Source: Streptomyces toxytricini
GTDB taxonomy: Bacteria > Actinomycetota > Actinomycetes > Streptomycetales > Streptomycetaceae
NCBI RefSeq assembly: GCF_014649915.1
Contig: NZ_BMTY01000003.1
Coordinates: 1-64,000 of the forward strand
Length of the DNA: 64,000 nt
Direction: 5' to 3'
Shown: piece by piece, positions 47,429-57,033 of the stretch
How positions within the stretch are numbered: position 1 is the first letter of the stretch
Layout: each line of letters starts with the position of its first letter
Program-made: the position numbers and the translations under genes
Notes under the pieces: model-generated
Databases searched by the model: none
Seen by the model: the letters and a program-made list of their open reading frames with translations, nothing else
Told to the model about the DNA's origin: nothing

Positions 47429-49379
47429 TGATGGCCTCCTCCAGTACCTTCGCGAGCTGCTCCGCCTTGAACGGCATGCCGTTGACCTGCGTGTACGAGC
47501 GGGCGTCGACCAGGTAGCGGGCCCGCAGCAGGGTCGCGAGCTGCCCGAGGTTCATCTCCGGCACCACGACCGTGTCGTAGCGCCGCAGCACCTCCCCGAG
47601 GTTTCCCGGGAAGGGGTTGAGGTGGCGCAGGTGCGCCTGGGCGACCGGCAGGCCGGAGTAGCGCAGCCGGCGGACGGCGGCCGTGATCGGGCCGTACGTG
47701 GAGCCCCAGCCGATGACCAGGGTCCGCGCGCCGTCGGGGTCGTCGACCTCCAGGTCGGGGACCTCGATGCCGTCGACCTTGGCCTGGCGGGTGCGGACCA
47801 TCAGGTCGTGGTTGGCGGGGTCGTAGGAGATGTTCCCCGTGCCGTCCTGCTTCTCGATGCCGCCGATGCGGTGCTCCAGGCCGGGCGTGCCCGGGACGGC
47901 CCACGGGCGGGCCAGCGTCCCGGGGTCCCGCTTGTAGGGCCAGAAGACCTCGGTTCCGTCCCCGAGGGTGTGGTTCGGCCCGTCGGCGAAGGCGACCCGC
48001 AGGTCGGGCAGCTCCTCCTGGTCGGGGATCCGCCACGGCTCGGAGCCGTTGGCGAGGTACCCGTCGGACAGCAGGAACACCGGCGTCCGGTACGTGAGCG
48101 CGATGCGGGCCGCGTCCAGGGCCGCGGCGAAGCAGTCCGCCGGGGTGCGCGGGGCCACGATCGGCACCGGTGCCTCGCCGTTGCGCCCGTACATGGCCTG
48201 CAGCAGGTCCGCCTGCTCCGTCTTGGTCGGCAGGCCCGTGGAGGGGCCGCCGCGCTGGATGTCCACGATCAGCAGCGGCAGCTCCAGGGAGACCGCCAGG
48301 CCGATCGTCTCCGACTTCAGCGCCACGCCCGGACCCGACGTGGTGGTGACGCCGAGCGCACCGCCGAAAGCCGCGCCGAGCGCCGCACCGATGCCGGCGA
48401 TCTCGTCCTCGGCCTGGAAGGTCCGCACGCCGAAGTTCTTGTGCCGGCTCAGCTCGTGCAGGATGTCCGAGGCCGGGGTGATCGGGTACGAGCCGAGGTA
48501 GAGCGGCAGGCCGGCCTGCCGGCCCGCGGCGATCAGCCCGTACGACAGGGCGAGGTTCCCGGAGATGTTGCGGTAGGTGCCGGTCGGGAACGCGCGGGTG
48601 GCCGGGGCCACCTCGTAGGAGACCGCGAAGTCCTCGGTGGTCTCGCCGAAGTTCCAGCCCGCGCGGAACGCCGCGACGTTCGCCTCGGCGATGTCCGGCT
48701 TCTTGGCGAACTTCCGGCGCAGGAAGTCCTCCGTGCCCTCGGTCGGCCGGTGGTACATCCAGCTCAGCAGGCCCAGCGCGAACATGTTCTTGCTGCGCTC
48801 GGCCTCCTTGCGGGAGAGCCCGAAGTCCTTCAGCGCCTCGACCGTGAGCGTCGTCAGCGGCACCGGGTGGATGTTGTACGCGCCCAGGGAGCCGTCTTCC
48901 AGCGGCGAGGTCTCGTAGCCGACCTTCGCCATCGGGCGCTTGGTGAATTCATCGGTATTGATGATGATCTCCGCGCCGCGCGGAACATCGGCGATGTTCG
49001 CCTTCAACGCGGCCGGATTCATCGCCACCAGCACGTTCGGGGCGTCGCCCGGCGTGAGGATGTCGTGGTCCGCGAAATGCAACTGGAACGAGGAGACGCC
49101 GGGCAGGGTGCCGGCGGGGGCCCGGATCTCGGCCGGGAAGTTCGGCAGGGTGGAGAGGTCGTTCCCGAAGGCCGCCGTCTCCGAGGTGAACCTGTCGCCG
49201 GTGAGCTGCATGCCGTCCCCCGAGTCACCCGCGAAGCGGATGATCACCCGGTCGAGGCGGCGCACCTCCTTGCCGCCGCCGCCCGGGCCCGGGGGCGTCC
49301 TCTGCTCGCCGACGACTGCCGGCTCGGCGCCGCCGGCCCCGTCGGCCTGCTCGGCTGGGCTACTGACCTGACTGGTCAC
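47421..49379 (-). CDS. korA: 2-oxoglutarate:ferredoxin oxidoreductase, fused gamma-alpha subunit
   Basis: A 652-residue fusion. The first 200 residues are the gamma domain (VIIRFAGDSGDGMQLTGD, FPAEIRAPAGTLPGVSSFQ); the rest is the alpha (pyrimidine-binding) domain with YPITPASDILHELS, AEDEIAGIGAALGAA and TTTSGPGVALKSE, then the C-terminal transketolase-like domain. Together with KorB it gives a ferredoxin-linked alternative to the NAD-linked 2-oxoglutarate dehydrogenase. GTG start with a strong AAGGAGGT site. It lies upstream of korB in a two-gene minus-strand operon. Confidence 0.94.
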   Translation of the reverse strand: MTSQVSSPAEQADGAGGAEPAVVGEQRTPPGPGGGGKEVRRLDRVIIRFAGDSGDGMQLTGDRFTSETAAFGNDLSTLPNFPAEIRAPAGTLPGVSSFQLHFADHDILTPGDAPNVLVAMNPAALKANIADVPRGAEIIINTDEFTKRPMAKVGYETSPLEDGSLGAYNIHPVPLTTLTVEALKDFGLSRKEAERSKNMFALGLLSWMYHRPTEGTEDFLRRKFAKKPDIAEANVAAFRAGWNFGETTEDFAVSYEVAPATRAFPTGTYRNISGNLALSYGLIAAGRQAGLPLYLGSYPITPASDILHELSRHKNFGVRTFQAEDEIAGIGAALGAAFGGALGVTTTSGPGVALKSETIGLAVSLELPLLIVDIQRGGPSTGLPTKTEQADLLQAMYGRNGEAPVPIVAPRTPADCFAAALDAARIALTYRTPVFLLSDGYLANGSEPWRIPDQEELPDLRVAFADGPNHTLGDGTEVFWPYKRDPGTLARPWAVPGTPGLEHRIGGIEKQDGTGNISYDPANHDLMVRTRQAKVDGIEVPDLEVDDPDGARTLVIGWGSTYGPITAAVRRLRYSGLPVAQAHLRHLNPFPGNLGEVLRRYDTVVVPEMNLGQLATLLRARYLVDARSYTQVNGMPFKAEQLAKVLEEAIND

Positions 49380-49425
49380 TGAACTGGACCTCCTTCGAGG
49401 CGTGGCGTTGCCGCTCCACAGCCCA

Positions 49426-49431
49426 CCCTAC
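49426..49431 (-). promoter_or_regulatory. Candidate -10 box of korAB
   Basis: TAGGGT on the minus strand matches the TAGRRT pattern and would give a leader of about 40 bases. No clear -35 box. Confidence 0.35.
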
Positions 49432-49523
49432 GACGCCGGGCCTGCCCATATCGGGGACGTTCATACTCCGGATCGCCGCACAAGGCGGCCTCCGGTCAGA
49501 ATTCCGCGAGATTCCGCGGCAAA

Positions 49524-49585
49524 CCCGGGGATTCACCCATTCCGATTTTTTCGGCGGCGTTCAGGAAAAGGTGTGAATCCCCGGG
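49524..49585 (-). terminator. Long-loop inverted repeat after the response-regulator gene
   Basis: CCCGGGGATTCAC (49524-49536) and GTGAATCCCCGGG (49573-49585) are perfect 13-bp inverted arms separated by 36 bases that contain a run of six T. It follows the response-regulator stop codon on the minus strand and may be its terminator, or a binding site; the loop is unusually long. Confidence 0.4.
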
Positions 49586-49607
49586 GAGGCGCCGGGCCCG
49601 GAGGCGG

Positions 49608-50279
49608 TCAGGAGCGCAGGTAGGCCAGGACCGCCAGGACGCGCCGGTGGTCGCCCTCGCTGGGGGACAGGCCCAGCTTCATGAAGATGTTGCCGACGTG
49701 CTTCTCGACGGCGCCGTCGCTGACGACGAGCTGCTTGGCCACCGCCGAGTTCGTCCGGCCCTCCGCCATCAGCCCCAGCACCTCCCGCTCGCGCGGGGTC
49801 AGCCCCGCCAGCACGTCCTGCTTGCGGCTGCGCCCCAGCAGCTGGGCGACGACCTCCGGGTCCAGCGCGGTGCCGCCGCGGGCGACGCGGACCACCGCGT
49901 CCAGGAACTCGCGGACGTCGGCCACCCGGTCCTTGAGGAGGTAGCCCACGCCGGTGCTGGAACCGGCCAGGAGCTCGGTGGCGTACTGCTCCTCCACGTA
50001 CTGCGACAGCACGAGCACCCCGACGCCGGGGTGGGTGCGGCGCAGCCGTACGGCCGCCCGGACCCCCTCGTCGGTGTGCGTCGGGGGCATCCGCACGTCG
50101 GCCACGACCACGTCGGGCAGCGCGCCCTCGGCCGCCAGCTCGTCCACCGTCTTGAGCAGGGCCTCCGCGTCCCCGACGCCCGCGACGACGTCGTGCCCCC
50201 GGTCGGTCAGCAGCCGCGTCAGCCCCTCCCTCAGCAGCACCGAGTCCTCGGCGATGACCACCCGCACCCTGTCTTCCAC
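49608..50279 (-). CDS. NarL/LuxR-type two-component response regulator
   Basis: A 223-residue DNA-binding response regulator. The receiver domain has [14 protein letters not shown] (acidic pair), [12 protein letters not shown] with the phospho-acceptor Asp (about residue 55), [13 protein letters not shown] and YLLKDRVAD (conserved Lys). The C-terminal LuxR helix-turn-helix runs [25 protein letters not shown], in part [14 protein letters not shown], then [21 protein letters not shown] at 50279 with GGGAG upstream. Two histidine kinase genes precede it on the same strand; they are its likely partners. Confidence 0.92.
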   Translation of the reverse strand: MEDRVRVVIAEDSVLLREGLTRLLTDRGHDVVAGVGDAEALLKTVDELAAEGALPDVVVADVRMPPTHTDEGVRAAVRLRRTHPGVGVLVLSQYVEEQYATELLAGSSTGVGYLLKDRVADVREFLDAVVRVARGGTALDPEVVAQLLGRSRKQDVLAGLTPREREVLGLMAEGRTNSAVAKQLVVSDGAVEKHVGNIFMKLGLSPSEGDHRRVLAVLAYLRS

Positions 50280-50459
50280 GATTCCGCAGCTCCCGCGTCC
50301 ACTCGTCCGTTGTGCCGACGCGGCCAAGCATTCCAGGCCGGGGGCGCGCACGGGGGCGCACTGGGGGCGCGTTCGGGAGGGGCAGTCAGCGGAGTCGGGG
50401 ATTCCGGTGGGGCGGGCGGTGCCGGGGCGGTGCCGCCGCGGACGGCGGCCGCCGCCCGG

Positions 50460-51866
50460 TCAGCGGGAGCGCCAGGGCAGCTCGGCGGTGACGGTGGTGG
50501 GGCCGCCGTCGGGCGAGTCCACGACGAGCACGCCGTCCACCGCGCCCAGCCGCTCGGCGAGCCCCGCGAGCCCCGTACCGCCGGAGCCCGGGCGGGCCCC
50601 GCCGCGCCCGTCGTCGGCGACGCGGACCAGCAGCCGCGGCCCCGACTTCCAGACGTCCACGTGGGCGGCGGTGGCGCCCGCGTGGTCGCTGACGTTCCGG
50701 AGGAGCTCGCACACGGTGAAGTAGGCGATGCCCTCGATGGCGGGGGCGGGCCGCTCCGGCAGGTCGACGGCGACGGCGACGGGCACGGCGCAGCGCGAGG
50801 CCACCGAGGAGAGGGCGGCGTCCAGGCCGCGGTCGGTGAGGACCGCCGGGTGGATGCCGCGCGCCAGGTCCCGCAGCTCCTTGAGGGCGAGCTTCACCTC
50901 GCCGTGCGCCTCGCCGACCAGGCGGGCGGCGGCCTCCGGGTCCTCGGCCGCCTTCTCCTTCGCCAGGCCCAGCCCCATCGCCAGCGCCGAGAGCCGGGCC
51001 TGCGCCCCGTCGTGCAGCTCCCGCTCGATGCGCCGCAGGTCCGCGGCCGCCGTGTCCACGACCACGCCCCGGTCCGACTCCAGCTCGCAGACCCGGTGCG
51101 CGAGGAGGGACGGCCCGAGCAGCCCGCGGACGAGCAGCAGGTCCACCGCGGCCAGGCCCCGTACGACCCACGGCGCGGCCAGCACCAGCACCAGGCCGGC
51201 GAAGCCGGCCAGCGCGACCTCCGCCGGCGAGTCCAGGTGGAGGGTGCGGTCGCCGTCCTGGAACAGCTGGAGGCCGGGCTGGTCCGTGAACACCGGGAAC
51301 ACCCAGAACCACAGCGGGTACAGCAGCAGCGACCACGCGGTCGTCCACAGCGTCAGGGCGGTGCAGAACGCGAACACGGCCCAGGGGAACCACACCACCG
51401 CGTACACGGCGTGCCGCCAGGCGCTCCCGCTCTTCAGCAGCGCGGCCACCGCGCCGAGCACGCCGCGCCGGCCGCCGGCTCCCGCGCCGGGCCGGCCCGT
51501 CAGCAGGGGCTCCGGGTCGGCGACCTCGGCCCCCAGCATGACGCGCGCCCGGGCCCGCTCCAGCCACCCGAACCCGCGGCACATCAGCAGCACCCCGGCC
51601 AGCACCGGGATCCCCACGAACGTCACCAGCAGCCCGGCGGCCAGGCTCAGCCCCGTGATCGCGGCGGAGAAGTAGGCGACGGCCAGCGGCAGCGACAGCA
51701 GCACGTACGCGAACTCCCGCCACGCCCGCGCCGACACCGGGGCCAGCAGCACACCGCCGAACCCCCGGCCGGCCCGGCCGGTCCCGCCTTCCCGTCCGGC
51801 CCCCTCGGGCCTGCCCGTCCAGCCCGCCCCGCCTGCCCTGCCGGCCACCGCGCCGCCGCCGTCCAT
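50460..51866 (-). CDS. Sensor histidine kinase 1 (HisKA_3 type)
   Basis: A 468-residue membrane kinase. After an Ala/Gly/Arg-rich start there are four or more hydrophobic segments in two blocks (FAYVLLSLPLAVAYFSAAI and the region of WFPWAVFAFCTALTLWTTAW), then the phospho-acceptor box [20 protein letters not shown], in part [10 protein letters not shown], and a HATPase domain ([40 protein letters not shown]). The start is uncertain: ATG at 51866, 51899 and 51911 all have purine-rich sequence upstream. Its catalytic half is nearly the same as in kinase 2, at DNA level too, so the pair arose by tandem duplication. Confidence 0.85.
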   Translation of the reverse strand: MDGGGAVAGRAGGAGWTGRPEGAGREGGTGRAGRGFGGVLLAPVSARAWREFAYVLLSLPLAVAYFSAAITGLSLAAGLLVTFVGIPVLAGVLLMCRGFGWLERARARVMLGAEVADPEPLLTGRPGAGAGGRRGVLGAVAALLKSGSAWRHAVYAVVWFPWAVFAFCTALTLWTTAWSLLLYPLWFWVFPVFTDQPGLQLFQDGDRTLHLDSPAEVALAGFAGLVLVLAAPWVVRGLAAVDLLLVRGLLGPSLLAHRVCELESDRGVVVDTAAADLRRIERELHDGAQARLSALAMGLGLAKEKAAEDPEAAARLVGEAHGEVKLALKELRDLARGIHPAVLTDRGLDAALSSVASRCAVPVAVAVDLPERPAPAIEGIAYFTVCELLRNVSDHAGATAAHVDVWKSGPRLLVRVADDGRGGARPGSGGTGLAGLAERLGAVDGVLVVDSPDGGPTTVTAELPWRSR

Positions 51867-51962
51867 GTCCCGTCCGCCTTCCCGTCGAGTCCGCTTCATC
51901 CGCCCCTTCACCCTGCCCGCCGGGGCCTCGGCCGGGCCATGAGGTGCGTCGGCCTCCCCGGC

Positions 51963-51983
51963 CGGGGGTTAACCCCACCCCGC
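51963..51983. promoter_or_regulatory. Shared 21-bp element, copy 1 (upstream of kinase 1)
   Basis: Contains GGGGGTTAACCCC, a near-palindrome, followed by ACCCCGC. It differs by one base in 21 from the copy at 53218-53238. It lies 52-97 bases upstream of the candidate start codons of kinase 1 (minus strand) and just outside the kinase 2 stop codon. A possible binding site for the adjacent response regulator. Confidence 0.55.
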
Positions 51984-51987
51984 GGGG

Positions 51988-53157
51988 TCAGCCGCGCGCC
52001 CGCCACGGCAGCTCGGCCGTCACGACCGTCCCCCGGCCCGGCGGGGAGTCCACGGCGAACACCCCGTCGACCGCCTCCAGCCGCTCCGCGAGCCCCGCCA
52101 TGCCGGTGCCCCCGGAGGGCGACGCCCCGCCGCGCCCGTCGTCGGCGACGCGTATCAGCAGCCGCGGCCCCGACTTCCACACCTCGACGCGGGCCGAGGA
52201 GGCCTGCGCGTGCTTGCTGACGTTCTGAAGGAGCTCCGAGACGGTGAAGTAGGCGATGCCCTCGACGGCGGGGGCGGGCCGCTCCGGCAGGTCGACGGCG
52301 ACGGCGACGGGCACCGTGCAGCGCGAGGCCACCGAGGACAGGGCGGCGTCCAGGCCGCGGTCCGTCAGCACCGCCGGGTGGATGCCGCGCGCCAGGTCCC
52401 GCAGCTCCTTCAGCGCGAGCTTCACCTCGCCGTGCGCCTCGTCCACCATGGCCGCCGCCGCCCGCGGGTCCTCCTCCAGCTTCTCCTTCGCCAGGCCCAG
52501 GCCCATCGCCAGCGCCACCAGCCGGGCCTGCGCCCCGTCGTGCAGGTCCCGCTCGATGCGCCGCAGGTCCGCGGCCGCCGTGTCCACGACCACCCCGCGG
52601 TCCGACTCCAGCTCGGCGATCCGCCGCTCGAGCTCGTCCGACGGCGACAGCAGCACCCGTACGAGAACCCGGTCCACGTTCGTCAGCGCACGCGCCACAT
52701 ACGGCAGCACCGGCCACAGCACGCACAGGCCGGTCAGCGCTACCGTGAAGGTGAGCACCCCCCAGGGGAGCCGTACCAGCTCGTACAGCACCGCCCGCCA
52801 GGCCACCGGGTCCGTCACCGCGGACCACAGCCAGGCCAGGAACCCGCCCGCCCGCCGCGGACCCGGCAGCGCGGACGGCTCCTCCACCCGCACACCCAGC
52901 AGCAGCCGCGCCCGCGCCCGCTCCATCCGCCCCACCACCCGGGACACGGCCAGGCCGGCCGCCAGCAGCGGAGCACCGACCACCGTCATCGACAGGCTGC
53001 CCGCCGTCGCCACCATCGTCAGGGTCCACACGAACCCGAAGAGGGAGGCCGGCAGGTTGGCCAGCAGATGGGCGATCTCCTTCCACGCCACCGCCCCCAG
53101 GGCGGGGCGCACGGCAGGCGGTCGGTCGTCGTCGGTGGCGGCGAGGAGTGCGGTCAT
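51988..53157 (-). CDS. Sensor histidine kinase 2 (HisKA_3 type)
   Basis: A 389-residue membrane kinase. Two pairs of hydrophobic segments ([18 protein letters not shown] region and [22 protein letters not shown] region) precede the phospho-acceptor box [15 protein letters not shown] and a HATPase domain with [34 protein letters not shown] paralogue of kinase 1, with more than 300 bp of closely similar DNA (52250-52620 against 50720-51080). ATG at 53157. It is divergent from nuoA2 across 148 bases that contain one copy of the shared 21-bp element. Confidence 0.88.
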   Translation of the reverse strand: MTALLAATDDDRPPAVRPALGAVAWKEIAHLLANLPASLFGFVWTLTMVATAGSLSMTVVGAPLLAAGLAVSRVVGRMERARARLLLGVRVEEPSALPGPRRAGGFLAWLWSAVTDPVAWRAVLYELVRLPWGVLTFTVALTGLCVLWPVLPYVARALTNVDRVLVRVLLSPSDELERRIAELESDRGVVVDTAAADLRRIERDLHDGAQARLVALAMGLGLAKEKLEEDPRAAAAMVDEAHGEVKLALKELRDLARGIHPAVLTDRGLDAALSSVASRCTVPVAVAVDLPERPAPAVEGIAYFTVSELLQNVSKHAQASSARVEVWKSGPRLLIRVADDGRGGASPSGGTGMAGLAERLEAVDGVFAVDSPPGRGTVVTAELPWRARG

Positions 53158-53217
53158 GCCGCACAGCCTGCCAAGACACCCGCGGCCGGTGCCATGGGGG
53201 AGCCGGGCCGCGGTGAA

Positions 53218-53238
53218 CGGGGGATAACCCCACCCCGC
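53218..53238. promoter_or_regulatory. Shared 21-bp element, copy 2 (between kinase 2 and nuoA2)
   Basis: Contains GGGGGATAACCCC followed by ACCCCGC; 20 of 21 bases match the copy at 51963-51983. It lies 61 bases upstream of the kinase 2 start and, on the other side, overlaps the -35 region of the possible nuoA2 promoter (-10 word TAGACT at 53252-53257). This placement could allow joint control of the kinases and the second nuo operon. Confidence 0.6.
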
Positions 53239-53251
53239 TCGGGGCAGGCCC

Positions 53252-53257
53252 TAGACT
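53252..53257 (+). promoter_or_regulatory. Candidate -10 box of the second nuo operon
   Basis: TAGACT is close to the Streptomyces -10 pattern and lies 48 bases before the nuoA2 start. The -35 region is covered by the shared 21-bp element and is a poor match to consensus, as expected if an activator is needed. Confidence 0.4.
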
Positions 53258-53305
53258 CCCGTCCGTACCAGATCGTCGACAGTGGCCAAGGAGCGAGGAA
53301 CGGAC

Positions 53306-53713
53306 GTGCCCGAACCAACGGTGTCGACCGTGACCGTGCTCGCCGCGGACTACTTCCGGAGTTATTCGGTCGTCGGCCTGCTGGCGGTCCTCGGCGTGCT
53401 CTTCGTGGCCGTCGCCTTCGGCGCGGGCCGCCTGCTGCGCCCCGTCGTCCCGACCCCCGAGAAGCTGCTGACGTACGAGTGCGGCGTCGACCCCGTCGGC
53501 GAGGGCTGGGCACACACCCAGGTCCGCTACTACGTCTACGCGTTCCTCTACGTCATCTTCGCCGTCGACTCGATCTTCCTCTTCCCGTGGGCGACGGTGT
53601 TCGCCGCCGCCGGCTACGGCGCCACGACGCTCGTGGAGATGTTCGTCTTCCTGGGCTTCCTCGCCGTCGGCCTGCTCTACGCGTACAAGAAGGGCGTCCT
53701 CGAATGGACGTGA
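53306..53713 (+). CDS. nuoA2: NADH-quinone oxidoreductase subunit A, second copy
   Basis: A 135-residue membrane subunit with three helices and the NuoA signatures [27 protein letters not shown], in part [12 protein letters not shown], and [15 protein letters not shown]. The GTG at 53306 is chosen for AAGGAGCGAGGA upstream; a GTG eight codons earlier is possible. First gene of a ten-gene operon that encodes only part of complex I. Confidence 0.93.
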   Translation: MPEPTVSTVTVLAADYFRSYSVVGLLAVLGVLFVAVAFGAGRLLRPVVPTPEKLLTYECGVDPVGEGWAHTQVRYYVYAFLYVIFAVDSIFLFPWATVFAAAGYGATTLVEMFVFLGFLAVGLLYAYKKGVLEWT

Positions 53714-54291
53714 CACCCGAGCCCCGGATGCTGCCGGAGCCCCGGCGCCTCGGGGTCCTCTCCCGGCTGGCCCCCGAGCCCATGAAGGTGGTCCTGAACT
53801 GGGGCCGCCGCTACAGCCTGTGGGTCTTCAACTTCGGCCTCGCCTGCTGCGCGATCGAGTTCATCGCCGCGTCGATGGCCCGCCACGACTTCATCCGGCT
53901 CGGCGTCATCCCCTTCGCGCCGGGCCCCCGCCAGGCCGACCTGATGATCGTCTCGGGCACGGTGACCGACAAGATGGCCCCCGCCGTCAAGCGGCTCTAC
54001 GAGCAGATGCCCGAGCCGAAGTACGTCATCTCCTTCGGCGCCTGCTCCAACTGCGGCGGGCCGTACTGGGACTCCTACTCCGTCACCAAGGGCGTCGACC
54101 AGATCATCCCCGTCGACGTCTACGTCCCCGGCTGCCCGCCCCGCCCGGAAGCACTGCTCCAGGGCATCCTCAAGCTCCAGGAGAAGATCGCCCGCGAGTC
54201 GCTCGCCGAGCGGTACGCGCAGGCGCCGTCGGTGCCGCAGCTCACCAGCGGGCTGGTCACGCCCCCGCCCGCCCCGGGAGGCGGCGCATGA
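53704..54291 (+). CDS. nuoB2: NADH-quinone oxidoreductase subunit B, second copy
   Basis: A 195-residue N2-cluster subunit. All ligand positions are kept: [19 protein letters not shown] and VPGCPPRP. It should therefore be able to pass electrons to a quinone, although the usual partner NuoD is not encoded in this operon. ATG overlapping nuoA2 by ten bases. Confidence 0.94.
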   Translation: MDVTPEPRMLPEPRRLGVLSRLAPEPMKVVLNWGRRYSLWVFNFGLACCAIEFIAASMARHDFIRLGVIPFAPGPRQADLMIVSGTVTDKMAPAVKRLYEQMPEPKYVISFGACSNCGGPYWDSYSVTKGVDQIIPVDVYVPGCPPRPEALLQGILKLQEKIARESLAERYAQAPSVPQLTSGLVTPPPAPGGGA

Positions 54292-55460
54292 ACCCGTACG
54301 ACGCGCTGCCCGACGCCGCGGCCACCGTCTTCGGCGCCGAAGCCGTCGCCGAGACCTCGTACGGCGTCCTCACCGTCGACGTCCCCGCCGGCAGCTGGAT
54401 CTCCGCGCTGGAGACCGCCCGCGACAAGCTGGGCTGCACCTACTTCGACTGGCTGAGCGCCGTCGACGAGCCGGGCACCGGATTCCGGATCTGCGCGCAC
54501 GTCGTCGCGCTGGAGAACCGGCGCGTACGCCGCCTGCTGCTGCGCACCACCGTCCCGCACGCGGCGGCCTCGCTGCCGTCCGCCGTCGCCGTGTACGCGG
54601 GCGCCGGCTGGCACGAGCGCGAGACGCACGAGATGTTCGGCGTCGTCTTCACCGACCACCCCGACCTGGCGCCGCTGCTCCTGCCGGAGAACTTCGAGGG
54701 CCACCCGCTGCGCAAGGACTTCGTGCTCGCGGCGCGCGTCGCGAAGGCCTGGCCGGGCGCCAAGGAGCCGGGCGAGGGCGCCGAGGCCGACGGGCCCAAG
54801 CGGCGGCAGATGCTGCCGCCGGGCGTCCCCGACCCCAACGACTGGGGCCCCCTCAAGGGCCAGCTCCCGCCCGCCCCCGCCCGCCCGGCGCGCACCGCGC
54901 GCGCCGCGGGCGCGCCCGCCCGCACCCCGCGCGAGGGCGCACCGGTCCGCCGCACCCGCACGGCAGCCGAGGGCTCGGCGGGCCAGGCAGCCGCGGCCGC
55001 CACTCCGGCTCCGGCGGAGGGTGCGCAGGCTCCGGTGCGTCCGGCGCGGCGTACGCGGTCGGCGTCGGAGGGCTCGGCGAGCCAGGCGGCCGCCACTCCG
55101 GCTCCGGCGGAGGGTGCGCAGGCTCCGGTGCGTCCGGCGCGGCGTACCCGGTCGGCGTCGGAGGGCTCGGCGAGCCAGGCGGCGGGCGCGACCCCGCCCC
55201 GCGAGGGTGAGGCTCCGGCAGCCGCAGGGGAGGAGCGGCCCGCCCCCAAGGCCCCCGCCCGGCGCAGCTCGGACGCCCCCTGGCACGACCCCAAGCCCGC
55301 CTTCGACGAAGCCGAGCCCCCGGCCGCCCCGGAACGCAAACCCGGCCCCGCCCCGGCCGCCGGCCCCCGGAGCGGCAGCGACGGCGCCGGCGACACCGGC
55401 CCGGGCCCCGCCGGCACCACCACCCCCGACCCGACACCCGACAACGGAGGCGACGCGTGA
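54288..55460 (+). CDS. nuoC2: NADH-quinone oxidoreductase subunit C, second copy, with long repeat-bearing tail
   Basis: A 390-residue protein. The first 170 residues are a normal 30-kDa domain with [20 protein letters not shown] and [10 protein letters not shown]. The remaining 220 residues are low complexity, rich in Ala, Pro, Arg and Glu. They contain two near-identical 31-residue repeats ([20 protein letters not shown], then [11 protein letters not shown]), encoded by a 93-bp tandem repeat at 55001-55186. It is not a NuoCD fusion: no 49-kDa sequence follows. ATG overlapping nuoB2 by four bases. Confidence 0.9.
   Translation: MNPYDALPDAAATVFGAEAVAETSYGVLTVDVPAGSWISALETARDKLGCTYFDWLSAVDEPGTGFRICAHVVALENRRVRRLLLRTTVPHAAASLPSAVAVYAGAGWHERETHEMFGVVFTDHPDLAPLLLPENFEGHPLRKDFVLAARVAKAWPGAKEPGEGAEADGPKRRQMLPPGVPDPNDWGPLKGQLPPAPARPARTARAAGAPARTPREGAPVRRTRTAAEGSAGQAAAAATPAPAEGAQAPVRPARRTRSASEGSASQAAATPAPAEGAQAPVRPARRTRSASEGSASQAAGATPPREGEAPAAAGEERPAPKAPARRSSDAPWHDPKPAFDEAEPPAAPERKPGPAPAAGPRSGSDGAGDTGPGPAGTTTPDPTPDNGGDA
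55001..55186. repeat. 93-bp in-frame tandem repeat inside nuoC2
   Basis: CACTCCGGCT begins at 55001 and again at 55094. The two 93-bp units are almost identical (GTACGCGG against GTACCCGG) and keep the reading frame. A diverged partial unit precedes them. Confidence 0.85.
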
Positions 55461-56416
55461 ACGACGCACTCGACGTCGCCCTGCGGCTGCTGGTCGTCTT
55501 CGCCGTCTTCCTCGTGCTCCCGCTCATCGTCGGGCAGACCGAGCACAAGGTGATGGCGCACATGCAGGGCCGCCTCGGCCCCATGTACGCGGGCGGCTTC
55601 CACGGCTGGGCCCAGCTCGTCGCCGACGGCGTGAAGTTCGCGCAGAAGGAGGACGTGGTCCCGGCCGGCGCCGACCGCCGCATCTTCCAACTGGCCCCCG
55701 CCGTCGCCCTGCTCCCCTACCTCCTCGTCCTCATCGCCATCCCCCTCGGCCCCGGCGAGGGCGCCGTCGGGCAGGTCATCGACGCCGGCGTGTTCTTCGT
55801 CCTCGCCGTCATGGGCGTCGGCGTCCTCGGCAGCCTCATGGCCGGCTGGGCCTCCGCGAACAAGTTCTCCCTCCTCGGCGGCCTGCGCACCGCCGCCCAG
55901 CTCCTCGCCTACGAGCTGCCCATGCTGCTCACCGCCGCCTCCGTCGCCATGGCCGCCGGGACCGTGTCCCTGCCCGGCATCGTCGACGCCTTCGAGTGGT
56001 GGTGGCTGCCGTGGCAGATCGTGGGCGCGCTCGTCTTCTTCACCGCGGGACTCGCAGAGCTCCAGCGGCCCCCCTTCGACATGCCCGTCGCCGACTCCGA
56101 GATCATCTTCGGCGCGTACACCGAGTACACCGGCCTCCGCTTCGCCCTGTTCCTCCTCGCCGAGTACGCCGGCATCGTCGTCCTCTGCGCCCTGACCACC
56201 GTCCTCTTCCTCGGCGGCTGGCACGGGCCCGTCGCCGACGGCTGGGTGTGGACCCTCCTCAAGACCGCCGTCCTCGCCTTCGTCGTGATCTGGCTCCGCG
56301 TGAGCTACCCGCGCCTGCGCGAGGACCAGCTGCAGAAGCTCGCCTGGACCCTCCTCATCCCGCTCGCGCTCGCCCAGATCGCGCTCACCGGCATCGTGAA
56401 GGTGGCGATGAACTGA
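55457..56416 (+). CDS. nuoH2: NADH-quinone oxidoreductase subunit H, second copy
   Basis: A 319-residue quinone-tunnel subunit with about eight helices: [22 protein letters not shown], in part [50 protein letters not shown]. Shorter than the first copy because it lacks the cytoplasmic tail. GTG start overlapping nuoC2 by four bases. Confidence 0.94.
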   Translation: MNDALDVALRLLVVFAVFLVLPLIVGQTEHKVMAHMQGRLGPMYAGGFHGWAQLVADGVKFAQKEDVVPAGADRRIFQLAPAVALLPYLLVLIAIPLGPGEGAVGQVIDAGVFFVLAVMGVGVLGSLMAGWASANKFSLLGGLRTAAQLLAYELPMLLTAASVAMAAGTVSLPGIVDAFEWWWLPWQIVGALVFFTAGLAELQRPPFDMPVADSEIIFGAYTEYTGLRFALFLLAEYAGIVVLCALTTVLFLGGWHGPVADGWVWTLLKTAVLAFVVIWLRVSYPRLREDQLQKLAWTLLIPLALAQIALTGIVKVAMN

Positions 56417-57033
56417 TGCCCATCCCCGGATCCGGCCTGGCCAAGGGCCTCGCCGTCACCCTGCGCACGATGACGAAGCGCTCGCACACCGCCCAGTACC
56501 CCGAGGTGCAGCCCGAGCTCCCGCCCCGCACCCGCGGGGTCATCGGCCTGTTCGAGGAGAACTGCACGGTCTGCATGCTGTGCGCGCGCGAGTGCCCCGA
56601 CTGGTGCATCTACATCGACTCCCACAAGGAGACGGTGCCCGCCGCCACCCCCGGCGGCCGCGAGCGCAGCCGCAACGTCCTCGACCGCTTCGCCATCGAC
56701 TTCTCCCTCTGCATGTACTGCGGCATCTGCATCGAGGTCTGCCCCTTCGACGCCCTCTTCTGGTCGCCGGAGTTCGAGTACGCGGAGACGGACATCCTCG
56801 ACCTCACCCACGAGCGCGACAAGCTCCGCCAGTGGATGTGGACGGTGCCCGCCCCGCCCGCCCTCGACCCCGCCGCGGAGGAGCCCAAGGAGCTCGCCGC
56901 GGCGCGCAAGGCGGCGGACAAGGCCGAAGCCGCTGCCGCAGCGGCGGCCGCCGCAGCCGAGCAGGCCGCCGGAGGTCCCGCCTCCGGCGGCACCGCCCCC
57001 GGCACCGGCACCCCCGGGGAGGCGGACGCGTGA
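56416..57033 (+). CDS. nuoI2: NADH-quinone oxidoreductase subunit I, second copy
   Basis: A 205-residue ferredoxin-like subunit with two complete 4Fe-4S motifs, [12 protein letters not shown] and [12 protein letters not shown]. The tail is Ala/Glu/Lys-rich with a run of alanines ([17 protein letters not shown]), probably helical. Without NuoE, F and G in the operon, this subunit is the likely electron entry point. ATG overlapping nuoH2 by one base. Confidence 0.94.
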   Translation: MPIPGSGLAKGLAVTLRTMTKRSHTAQYPEVQPELPPRTRGVIGLFEENCTVCMLCARECPDWCIYIDSHKETVPAATPGGRERSRNVLDRFAIDFSLCMYCGICIEVCPFDALFWSPEFEYAETDILDLTHERDKLRQWMWTVPAPPALDPAAEEPKELAAARKAADKAEAAAAAAAAAAEQAAGGPASGGTAPGTGTPGEADA

